DNA from: Pseudomonas guariconensis
GTDB lineage: Bacteria > Pseudomonadota > Gammaproteobacteria > Pseudomonadales > Pseudomonadaceae
Reading direction: 5' to 3'
Assembly: GCF_015680235.1 (NCBI RefSeq)
Contig: NZ_JADLJL010000009.1
Coordinates: 1-64,000, forward strand
DNA: 64,000 nucleotides
The notes beneath the pieces are model-generated. The model had not been told where the DNA came from, searched no databases, and saw only the letters and a list, made by a program, of their open reading frames with translations. Both the position numbers and the translations under genes were made by a program. This document shows, piece by piece, positions 11,121-19,698 of the stretch (position 1 is the stretch's first letter; each line of letters starts with the position of its first letter).

Positions 11121-11146
11121 AGTGCCCACGGGGTAGCGTGGGCACT
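11121..11146 (-). terminator. Hairpin after hemY
   Basis: A perfect 10-bp stem, AGTGCCCACG / CGTGGGCACT, with a six-base loop lies 10 bases beyond the hemY stop. The T-tract is weak on both sides, so it may be a transcript-stabilising or Rho-assisted structure rather than a strong intrinsic terminator. Confidence 0.6.
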
Positions 11147-11155
11147 TGGGTCAGG

Positions 11156-12394
11156 TCAGGCGCGCACGCCTTCGGGCAGAGGCAGGGCCAGCAGGCGTTC
11201 GTCCAGCAGGCCCAAGCCTTCCTGGAACAACTGGTTGCTGCGCTCGGTTTCTCCGAGCCCGGCCAGCAGGCGGGCCAATTCGGCACAGGTTTCCGGGTTG
11301 CGCTCCATGCGCAAGCTGCTCTCCAGGTAGTCGCGGGCCTTGCCCCACAGGCGGTTCTGCAGGCTCAGGCGCCCCAGGGTCAACAGCAGGCTCGGGTCTT
11401 GTGGATGCTCCTTGAGCCAGCCCTCGGCGGTTTGCAGCTGGCGTGCGGTATCGTCACCGCGCACCAGGCCATACAACCGCGCCAGGTGGCTTTCATATTG
11501 GCGCTTGAGCGCAGCCCGCAACACTTGCTCGGCCTCGCCCTGGGCACCGACGCGGCGCAATTGCTCGGCATAGGCCGACACCAGCTGCGGCTCCTGGCGC
11601 TGAGCGGCGGTAAGTTGCTGCCAGGCCCGTTCCAGCGCCTGACGGGCCGCCTGCGGGTCTTCGCCGCGGGTCGCGGCCAACCCCAGGTTCTGGCCCCAGG
11701 CACGCTGTTCCAATTCGGCCAGTTCCTTGGCTGGCAGCACCTTGCCCTTGCGCAACTCGGGCAGCAGGCGAATCAGGGCCGACCAGTCCCCGGTTTCCAG
11801 GTGCAGGCGATGCAGCAGGCGCAGCACCTGCGGGTTGTGCGGGTGGCGCTCCTGCATGGCCAGCAGGGTTTCGTGGGCACCGCCGATATCGCCACGGTCC
11901 ATCTGCAATTGCGCGTGAGTCAGGGCAATGGCCAATTCGGCCTGTGGCTGGCGTTCGAGGGCACGCTCGAGCAGGTTGTCGCTTTCCTCGGCCCGGCCCA
12001 GCTCGTTGGCGGCACGCGCCGCACCAAGGTAATAGAGCAACGGCTGGCGCTCGGCCTCGGCCGCCCGGTGCAGATGGCGCTGGGCACTGGCCCAGCGGCC
12101 TTCGGCCAGATCCAGCTGGCCTTGCTCGATGGCGATACGGGTGCGCCGGCTGCGGTTGCGGCGCGACCAGGGGTTGACCACACCGGTAGAGGTCAGCACC
12201 AGGCCCACCAGGTAACGCACCAGCCAGAGCGCCACGACGATGGCAACCAGCGCCGCCAAGGCCGCCCACAGCCCGGATTGGTAACGGAACCCGCCATAGG
12301 CGATCAATACGTAGCCACTGTGCTTGGCGACCGCGATGCCCAATGCCGCGGCCAGCACGATCGCCAGCACCGCCAGCAGGTAGACACGCTTCAT
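11156..12394 (-). CDS. hemY: HemY, heme-biosynthesis-associated TPR protein
   Basis: The 412-residue protein has two N-terminal membrane helices (about 5-22 and 40-62) and then tetratricopeptide-like helical repeats to the end. Gammaproteobacterial HemY is an inner-membrane protein of the hem operon. It is not the Bacillus protoporphyrinogen oxidase of the same name, and it is thought to organise tetrapyrrole enzymes. Its start overlaps the hemX stop by four bases, which implies coupled translation. A hairpin follows the gene, so it is the end of the hemCDXY unit. Confidence 0.9.
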   Translation of the reverse strand: MKRVYLLAVLAIVLAAALGIAVAKHSGYVLIAYGGFRYQSGLWAALAALVAIVVALWLVRYLVGLVLTSTGVVNPWSRRNRSRRTRIAIEQGQLDLAEGRWASAQRHLHRAAEAERQPLLYYLGAARAANELGRAEESDNLLERALERQPQAELAIALTHAQLQMDRGDIGGAHETLLAMQERHPHNPQVLRLLHRLHLETGDWSALIRLLPELRKGKVLPAKELAELEQRAWGQNLGLAATRGEDPQAARQALERAWQQLTAAQRQEPQLVSAYAEQLRRVGAQGEAEQVLRAALKRQYESHLARLYGLVRGDDTARQLQTAEGWLKEHPQDPSLLLTLGRLSLQNRLWGKARDYLESSLRMERNPETCAELARLLAGLGETERSNQLFQEGLGLLDERLLALPLPEGVRA

Positions 12395-13491
12395 GGCTTG
12401 CCCCCTTCGGCTTCGGCCGGCAGGTGGCTGCGCTGGATATAGGCCTGCACCGCCGCCAGGCTCTCGCTCAGGTCAGGGGTGACCACCGAGACCGGTTGCT
12501 CGGCCAGCTCGTTGAGGCTGGCAAGCATGGCCTTGCTCTGCGGGTTGTCGGCGTTGAAGTTGGCCAGCAGCACGCTGCGCGCATCATCCAGAGCCTGCGT
12601 ATAGACCTTGGCGTCGCCATTGAGCGCGGCCCACTGGGCCTGCTCGATGGTCAGGCTCAGGGCCAGGCGCAACTGGTTCAGCGACTGCCCGGACAGCAGC
12701 GGCCGCACGTTCTCCTCGGCATTGAACTCAATCTGGAAATACTTGGAGATCTCGGCCCACCACTGGGACAGGCGGCTGGCACCGTCGCCGTCGGCGGTCA
12801 GCGCACCCAGGGCGTCGGCCTTGGTATCGAATTCCGGCGACTGGGCGCTGAGCTGCTGAACCTGCTCGCGCTGGGCGGCAAGTTTGAGGAACAGCCCAGT
12901 GCGGTCCGGCTGCTCGGTGCTGTTGAGGGTCGCCAGGCTGCGGGCCAGTTGCTCGCGGGCAGCGAAGGCACCCGGGTCGCTCTGCTCGCGCAGGATCTCG
13001 TCGGCGCCTTCGACCAGTGCCTTGGCGCTGGTGATGTCCTGTAGGGCCGACAGGCGCAGGGTCGCCAGGCGCAGCAGGTGCTCGGCCTCGGCCAGGCGCC
13101 ATTCCTTGCGGCTTTCACCGAGCACCGTTTCCAGGCGCTGGCTCAGGCGTTGCTGGTCGCCTTGCAACTGGGCCACCAGGCGCCGGCGATCTTCCAGCTC
13201 ACTGGCCGCCGGCAGGCTGGCCAGCTGGGCGCTGATCTGCTGCTCGCGCTGCTGCAAGGAGGCCGTGCGCTCGTTGAGGGTTTGCAGGTGCTGGCCCTGG
13301 CCCTGCTCGCTGCCTTGCAGTTGGCGGACTTGCCAGACACCCCAGCCACCGACCGCGACCCCGGCTGCACCCAGCAGCAGGGCCAACAGGGCCAGGCCAT
13401 TGCCAGAGCGCTTGGCAGGCGTGGCGGAGGTGGGTTCCGGCGCCTCGGACGCCGCAGGTTGTTCGTTGTTGGACAAGACAGTTTCGCTCAC
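12391..13491 (-). CDS. hemX: HemX, uroporphyrinogen operon membrane protein
   Basis: The 366-residue protein has a short Ser/Thr/Pro-rich cytoplasmic N-terminus, a single membrane helix (about 31-54) and a long periplasmic coiled coil (about 55-130) with a helical C-terminal domain. It is often annotated as a uroporphyrinogen-III C-methyltransferase, but the sequence shows no SAM-binding methyltransferase domain. The gene follows hemD with a 45-bp gap and overlaps hemY by four bases. Confidence 0.9.
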   Translation of the reverse strand: MSETVLSNNEQPAASEAPEPTSATPAKRSGNGLALLALLLGAAGVAVGGWGVWQVRQLQGSEQGQGQHLQTLNERTASLQQREQQISAQLASLPAASELEDRRRLVAQLQGDQQRLSQRLETVLGESRKEWRLAEAEHLLRLATLRLSALQDITSAKALVEGADEILREQSDPGAFAAREQLARSLATLNSTEQPDRTGLFLKLAAQREQVQQLSAQSPEFDTKADALGALTADGDGASRLSQWWAEISKYFQIEFNAEENVRPLLSGQSLNQLRLALSLTIEQAQWAALNGDAKVYTQALDDARSVLLANFNADNPQSKAMLASLNELAEQPVSVVTPDLSESLAAVQAYIQRSHLPAEAEGGKP

Positions 13492-13536
13492 GTATCCATC
13501 CTTTGCATGGGGGCGCGTCGCATACAGCTTAGCGCC

Positions 13537-14307
13537 TTAGTCGGCAGGTGCAGCACTTCGCTGCACCGCAGCAATCAAGGCCGTGGCACTGGCGCCACGG
13601 CAATCCACAATCTGTTGGGCGCCCGCCGCCCTGGCCTGCTCGGCGACCCTGGGGCTCGGCACGAACAACGGCAGGGGCGCAAGACGCGGCCAATCGGCAC
13701 CCGCCAGTTGCACCAGGTGCTCGAGCCCCTGCCCACTGCTGACCACCAGGCCATTGAGGCGTTCCGTCTCGACGCGGCGCAGCAGGGTACCGGCCGGGTA
13801 CTCCGGCAGGTTGCGGCGATACAGTTCCAGATAATCGACACTAGCACCTTGCTCTCCAAGACGCCCGGCCAACAGTTCGCGACCTCCCACGCCACGGACG
13901 ATCAAAACCCGCGGCCTGGCGACGTCGGCGATAGCCTCGCGCAGCTGGGGCAGCGCGAGCAAGGCCTCGCTGTCGTCGCCTTGTGCAGGGAAGCTGACAT
14001 GCAGGCCATGGCCCTTGAGCACCTCGGCCGTGGCCGCGCCCACCGTGAACCAGCCCCGGCCTGGCGGCTGCAGGCCTGCCTTGGCCAGGTGTTCGAGCAG
14101 CAGGCGTGCCGCCGGCTTGCTGACCACGATGATCGCCTGGTACGCCTGCAGTTGCGCAAGCACCAAGGCCTGCGCCGTCTCGAGCACCACGGGTGCGATG
14201 GCCATCAAGGGCAGGCTGCTGCTGGCGATACCCACCTGCACGAGGCTTTGCGCCAGTGCCTGGCACTCCTCTTCAGGGCGGGTCAGCAACAGGCGCCAGG
14301 GGCTCAC
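13537..14307 (-). CDS. hemD: Uroporphyrinogen-III synthase
   Basis: The 256-residue cytoplasmic enzyme closes and inverts ring D of hydroxymethylbilane to give uroporphyrinogen III. It starts [18 protein letters not shown], with the family's N-terminal TRP element, and contains [11 protein letters not shown] and [13 protein letters not shown] in the expected positions. HemD is poorly conserved, so the assignment rests partly on position: its start overlaps the hemC stop by four bases and hemX follows. Confidence 0.92.
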   Translation of the reverse strand: MSPWRLLLTRPEEECQALAQSLVQVGIASSSLPLMAIAPVVLETAQALVLAQLQAYQAIIVVSKPAARLLLEHLAKAGLQPPGRGWFTVGAATAEVLKGHGLHVSFPAQGDDSEALLALPQLREAIADVARPRVLIVRGVGGRELLAGRLGEQGASVDYLELYRRNLPEYPAGTLLRRVETERLNGLVVSSGQGLEHLVQLAGADWPRLAPLPLFVPSPRVAEQARAAGAQQIVDCRGASATALIAAVQRSAAPAD

Positions 14308-15245
14308 GGGTGGCCGGCCTCGCCATAGACTTCCTTGAGGATCGCTTCGGCGCCTTGTGCCAGCAGGTCTTCGGCAACCTGCACGCCTAGCGCCTCGGCC
14401 TCACCGCGCGGCGCCCGGGCATCGGCCACCAGCAAGGTGCCGCCGCTGGGCTGGCCGACCAGGCCACGCAGCCACAGCTGTTCGCCCTCGAGCACCGCAT
14501 AGCAGGCGATCGGCACCTGGCAGCCGCCGTTCAGGCGCTTGTTCAGGGCCCGCTCGGCCACCACCCGGGCGGCCGTGTCGGCGTGGTGCAAGGGTGCCAG
14601 CAAGGCATGGATCGCCTGATCGGCGCTGCGGCACTCGATCCCCACCGCACCCTGCCCGCCCGCCGGCAGGCTGTCGTCGACACTGATGCTGGAGCGGATG
14701 CGGTCTTCGAAGCCCAGGCGGATCAGGCCGGCCGCGGCGAGGATGATGGCGTCGTATTCACCGGCATCGAGCTTGGCCAGGCGGGTGTTGACGTTGCCGC
14801 GCAGGAAGCGGATCTGCAGGTCTGGGCGGCGTGCCAGCAACTGTGCCTGGCGGCGCAGGCTGGACGTGCCGACGATGCTGCCGGCCGGCAATTCGTCGAG
14901 GCTGGCGAAACGGTTGGAAACGAAGGCATCGCGGGGGTCTTCACGCTCGCAGATGCAATAAAGGCCCAGGCCCTCGGGGAAGTCCATGGGCACGTCCTTC
15001 ATCGAGTGCACGGCGATGTCGGCTTCATTGTCCAGCAGGGCAGTTTCCAGCTCCTTGACGAACAGGCCCTTGCCGCCGATCTTCGCCAGCGGCGCGTCGA
15101 GCAGCTTGTCGCCGCGGCTGACCATGGGCACCAAGGTCACGACCAGGCCGGGATGGGCCTGTTCCAGACGCGCCTTGACATATTCGGCCTGCCACAAGGC
15201 CAAGGCACTTTTACGGGTGGCAATGCGGATTTCGCGAGTGGACAT
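14304..15245 (-). CDS. hemC: Porphobilinogen deaminase (hydroxymethylbilane synthase)
   Basis: The 313-residue cytoplasmic enzyme polymerises four porphobilinogens. The cofactor-attaching cysteine is C242 in [13 protein letters not shown], and the active-site stretch [16 protein letters not shown] lies near residue 85. The start at 15245 ([19 protein letters not shown]) is the conserved family start; upstream frame to 15416 runs through REP DNA. It heads the hemC-hemD-hemX-hemY unit and is separated from algR by two facing REPs. Confidence 0.95.
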   Translation of the reverse strand: MSTREIRIATRKSALALWQAEYVKARLEQAHPGLVVTLVPMVSRGDKLLDAPLAKIGGKGLFVKELETALLDNEADIAVHSMKDVPMDFPEGLGLYCICEREDPRDAFVSNRFASLDELPAGSIVGTSSLRRQAQLLARRPDLQIRFLRGNVNTRLAKLDAGEYDAIILAAAGLIRLGFEDRIRSSISVDDSLPAGGQGAVGIECRSADQAIHALLAPLHHADTAARVVAERALNKRLNGGCQVPIACYAVLEGEQLWLRGLVGQPSGGTLLVADARAPRGEAEALGVQVAEDLLAQGAEAILKEVYGEAGHP

Positions 15246-15340
15246 GGAGCGCCCCGATCCAGAGAAATGCTGTCGATGATAACAGCATCGTCGGGGTCGC
15301 TTGCAGATAGTAGGGCTGGGTGCGCTGTTGCCTGCACCGA

Positions 15341-15427
15341 GCCAATCGCCGGCAAGCCGGCTCCCACAGGGATGGAGCAATAGTCGAGCCTGGCGGTAGC
15401 CTGTGGGAGCCGGCAAGCCGGCGATGG
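15341..15427. repeat. Two REP elements flanking a short spacer
   Basis: REP copies of the GCCGGCAAGCCGGC subtype lie at 15341-15370 (GCCAATCGCC... to CTCCCACAGG) and 15401-15427 in opposite orientation. They separate algR from hemC and could fold into a cloverleaf-like structure that attenuates readthrough between the two genes. Confidence 0.85.
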
Positions 15428-15440
15428 AGCCGCAACAGCC

Positions 15441-16184
15441 TCAGAGGGACTGCATCATCTTGCGCACGCCGGCCACATGGCGGCGGCTGACGGTCAGGGC
15501 ATCGCCGTCCAGGCCTTTGAGGTACAGCTGGAAATGCCCCAGCGGCGTACGCTGCAGGCGTTCGATACGTTCACGGGCGACCAGCGCGTTGCGGTGGATG
15601 CGCACGAAGCGCTCGCCGAATTCGTCTTCCAGGGCCTTGAGCGGCTCGTCCAGCAGAACTTCGCCGGCTTCGTGGCGCAAAGTCACGTACTTGTGGTCGG
15701 CAATGAAATAGATGACCTGGGGCAACGGGATCAGCTCGATGCCTTTGCGCGTTCTTGCACTGATATGGCTGCGCGGCCCGCCGCCTTCATTGGCAGGCCG
15801 GGTGAGGGCGGCGAGCTGGGCACGGTTGGGTTTGTCGGCCTTGCGCAGGGCATCGCGCAGTGCCTGGGGCTGGATGGGTTTGGTCACATGGCTGAGGGTG
15901 CTGTCCTTGAAGGCCTGGCTCCCGTACTCATCATCACCGGTACAGAACACCACCGCTGGCGGGGCCTCGCGTTCGCACAGGCGGGCGGCGACCTGCAGGC
16001 CATCCACGCCGGGCATGCCGATGTCCAACAGGACCACATCGGGCTTGAGGCTTTCGATCAAGGCCAGGGCCTCCTCGCCGTTGGTGGCGCTGGGCTCCAG
16101 CACGGTGTAGCCCTCCAGCTCGCCAAGCAGTCTGCCAAGGCGTTCGCGGGCCAGAGGTTCGTCATCAACGATCAGGACATTCAT
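15441..16184 (-). CDS. algR: AlgR, LytTR-type response regulator
   Basis: The 247-residue protein has a CheY-like receiver domain (about 1-115; acidic pocket D7-D8, phosphoacceptor D54 in VVLLDIGMPG) and a LytTR DNA-binding domain (about 140-245). In P. aeruginosa AlgR controls alginate, type IV pili and virulence genes. Here the partner sensor gene algZ/fimS, which in P. aeruginosa lies between algR and argH, is absent: the 309-bp gap to argH cannot encode it. AlgR is therefore either phosphorylated by a distant kinase or works unphosphorylated. Confidence 0.94.
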   Translation of the reverse strand: MNVLIVDDEPLARERLGRLLGELEGYTVLEPSATNGEEALALIESLKPDVVLLDIGMPGVDGLQVAARLCEREAPPAVVFCTGDDEYGSQAFKDSTLSHVTKPIQPQALRDALRKADKPNRAQLAALTRPANEGGGPRSHISARTRKGIELIPLPQVIYFIADHKYVTLRHEAGEVLLDEPLKALEDEFGERFVRIHRNALVARERIERLQRTPLGHFQLYLKGLDGDALTVSRRHVAGVRKMMQSL

Positions 16185-16493
16185 GATTACGCTGGATTCC
16201 TGAGTGAGTCTCGCATGGGTATAGCGTAGACAGATGTAGGGTGACCGACAGCGCGGTCACGCTCTAGACCGATGCGATGGCCAAAGATTCACTGACCTGA
16301 CAGATTCGCTGCCAGTCCTTTGTCCAACTGTAGACGTTCCGTGGAACACTGCCGTTCAATCGGTGAATATCCCTACCGCCCGCCCTGGCTCGTGTTTTCG
16401 GCGGATTCTCTCGACCAGCGCCCTGCGGCACACGTCCCAACCCTGCTATGATCGGCGCCACTTTTTTCGTTCACGCCTCCAACGAGTGAATCC
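16185..16493. other. algR-argH divergent intergenic region
   Basis: These 309 bases separate two divergent genes and should hold both promoters. There is no open frame on either strand that resembles a histidine kinase. The stretch CACTTTTTTCGTTCACG lies about 30 bases before argH. I could not place a confident -35/-10 pair for either gene. Confidence 0.6.
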
Positions 16494-17888
<1,395 letters not shown>

Positions 17889-17899
17889 GTCACCCTATG

Positions 17900-17916
17900 G
17901 GGCCGCCTGGCGGCCC
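17900..17916 (+). terminator. GC hairpin after argH
   Basis: A seven-base stem GGGCCGC / GCGGCCC lies 12 bases after the argH stop. No T-run follows, and it merges into the REP at 17912, so termination may depend on the combined structure. Confidence 0.45.
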
Positions 17917-18074
17917 AATCGCCGGCAAGCCGGCTCCCACAGGCCTCGCGCTGTTTTCAGAGACACCGCCATACCTGTGGGAGATCACCCATCCCTCCCG
18001 GGCTGCGCTGTCGCACAAAGAACAAGCGGCTAGCGCAGCCTACCCCTGTGGGAGCCGGCTTGCCGGCGATTGGG
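17912..18074. repeat. Composite repeat: REP - two-hairpin repeat - inverted REP
   Basis: Two REPs in opposite orientation (17912-17943 and 18045-18074) enclose a copy of the second repeat (17974-18023). This middle module starts with the same CCTGTGGGAG as a REP but continues ATCACCCATCCCTCCCGGG and then CTGCGCTGTCGCACAAAGAAC. The hairpin GGGCTGC-ACA-GCAGCCC (18072-18088) closes the block before the convergent GST gene. Confidence 0.8.
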
Positions 18075-18098
18075 CTGCACAGCAGCCCCTTTCTCATC

Positions 18099-18758
18099 TC
18101 AACGCTTGCCGCGCACCATCTCCAGGAACGCCGGCATCGCCGCGTCCTTGTCCGCCACGATCCCCGCCATGTGCGGGTTCTGCGCCAATCTCTCCAACAA
18201 CGCCTTGGCCTCGGGGAACTCCGCCAGGAAATCGATGTTCAGCACCTTCTTGCCCACCACGCAGGCCAGGTCCACCGAGAAGCAGAACATCAAATCGGCC
18301 AAAGTCATCTGCTCGCCTGCCACGTAGGGGGCGAAACGGCCATTGCGCTTGAGCGTGGCGAACCCTGCCAGCAGCTCGGTGCGGGCACGCTCCTTGACCA
18401 CCGGTTCCACCGCCATGCCGAAGAAAGCTTCCGGGTAGCAGGTTCGCGCCGGCAGCTCGATGTACAACTCGATTTCCTTGACCAGCTCACGCACCTTGGC
18501 CTGGGCGAAGGCGTCTGCCGGCAGCAGCGGCTTGCCGCCTTGGGTCTGCTCGATGTAGTCGAGGATCACGCTGGTTTCGCTGAGAAAGCCATGCTCGGTC
18601 TCCAGCACCGGGATCTTGCCGCGCGGGCTGATGGCCAGGGACTGCGGGGTCTGGCCGGGGAAGAACAGGATTTCTTCGAAGGGCAGGCCTTTTTCCAGCA
18701 GCGCCAGCTTGACCATGTTGTAGTAGTTGCTGACCGCGAATCCATGAAGCTTGAGCAT
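18099..18758 (-). CDS. Glutathione S-transferase family protein
   Basis: The 219-residue cytosolic protein has an N-terminal thioredoxin-like domain (about 1-78; LKLHGFAVSNYYNMVKLAL, cis-proline in GKIPVLE, ESXXI-type SETSVILDYIE) and an all-helical C-terminal domain (about 90-210). The S/N-x-Y opening replaces a classical cysteine, so a serine or tyrosine would activate glutathione. The substrate is unknown. It stands alone, convergent with argH and divergent from the next gene. Confidence 0.9.
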   Translation of the reverse strand: MLKLHGFAVSNYYNMVKLALLEKGLPFEEILFFPGQTPQSLAISPRGKIPVLETEHGFLSETSVILDYIEQTQGGKPLLPADAFAQAKVRELVKEIELYIELPARTCYPEAFFGMAVEPVVKERARTELLAGFATLKRNGRFAPYVAGEQMTLADLMFCFSVDLACVVGKKVLNIDFLAEFPEAKALLERLAQNPHMAGIVADKDAAMPAFLEMVRGKR

Positions 18759-18904
18759 TGATTACAGCCTCCAGGCCGTGTGGGGTTGGCCCGGCTGTTA
18801 TAGCCCCATCGTCTGCGCCTGACCAGCATCATCCGCCGGGTCGATGACCAGGCATCGCCAGCGCGGGCATGGCACACTAGGCGTCCCACTCTAGGAGAAC
18901 AGCC

Positions 18905-19213
18905 ATGAGCGAGCCCAGCGACATCGACAACAATGAAGAGGAAGCCTTCGTCGAGGCGACCCTGACCCAGGCCATCGAGAACCAGATCGAAAGCGGCGAG
19001 CCACCTGCAGCCAAGGCCACGTTCAACAAGCTGACCCTGGTTGGCTACGAGCGCGAAGATATCCTCAATCTGATGGCCCACGTGCTGGCCATCGAGATCG
19101 ATGCCATGCTCGACGAAGACCGGCCGTTCAACGGCGAATGGTACGAGAACGCTCTACGCGCCCTGCCCGAGCTGCCACCTGAAGCAGATCAAGGCGACAA
19201 CGACGAAGCCTGA
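18905..19213 (+). CDS. Small acidic conserved hypothetical protein
   Basis: The 102-residue protein is very acidic at both ends (SEPSDIDNNEEEAF... and ...EADQGDNDEA). Its central helical part, ATFNKLTLVGYEREDILNL, resembles short Pseudomonas proteins of unknown function. TAGGAGAACAGCC gives a good ribosome-binding site before ATG 18905. It is followed 64 bp later by a TIGR02647 gene in the same direction, and the two may be cotranscribed. I do not recognise a named family with certainty. Confidence 0.75.
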   Translation: MSEPSDIDNNEEEAFVEATLTQAIENQIESGEPPAAKATFNKLTLVGYEREDILNLMAHVLAIEIDAMLDEDRPFNGEWYENALRALPELPPEADQGDNDEA

Positions 19214-19277
19214 CTACACTCCAGGATCAGGCACCGAGCGCGGTGCCTCCGTCCTCGTCTGGAAGTCAGGAGTCGCC

Positions 19278-19523
19278 ATGTCCTTCACCCCCGAACTGAT
19301 CGCCGAACTGGAAGTCCTCGCCCTGTTCAACCTGGATTCGCACCAGGAAGGCATCAAGGTCCATAGCAATGCCTCCCCTGCCCTGGTGGCTGCCGCCCGG
19401 CGCCTGTACGAAAAGCAACTCACCGACCAGCCCGACGGCGGCTACCTGACCAGCCTGGGGCTCGATGCAGCCCAGAGCGTCCAGCAGGTGCTGACCATCC
19501 TCAAGGCAGCACAACCGGCCTGA
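19278..19523 (+). CDS. TIGR02647 family small protein
   Basis: The 81-residue protein (MSFTPELIAELEVLALFNL) fits the TIGR02647 family of short helical proteins found mainly in Pseudomonas and relatives. It has no catalytic motif or membrane segment. AGTCAGGAGTCGCC precedes ATG 19278, and the longer open frame back to 19101 overlaps the previous gene out of frame. A REP (19556-19588) follows. Confidence 0.85.
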   Translation: MSFTPELIAELEVLALFNLDSHQEGIKVHSNASPALVAAARRLYEKQLTDQPDGGYLTSLGLDAAQSVQQVLTILKAAQPA

Positions 19524-19555
19524 GCCAGACCCGCTCCTCAGGAATACCGACACCC

Positions 19556-19588
19556 CCTGTAGGAGCGGGCTTGCCCCGCGATCAAGGG
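19556..19588. repeat. REP element
   Basis: A single REP, CCTGTAGGAGCGGGCTTGC followed by CCCGCGATC, lies upstream of cyaA. The adjoining AAGGGCGCAGCCCTT adds a small palindrome. Confidence 0.8.
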
Positions 19589-19698
19589 CGCAGCCCTTGC
19601 CACGCACAAGAAAATGACGTCAAAAAGCCACTTATCGCTTATCCGACTGCAATGCTCAGGCTAAACTCGGCGCAGCGCCTGGAAGCCCTGAGTACGCA

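Noticed and set aside
12391..13491. HemX as a true uroporphyrinogen-III methyltransferase
   Set aside because: No SAM-binding methyltransferase domain is visible; the protein is a membrane-anchored coiled coil.
14304..15416. Longer HemC starting at 15416
   Set aside because: The extra 57 residues are translated REP DNA; the conserved N-terminus starts at 15245.
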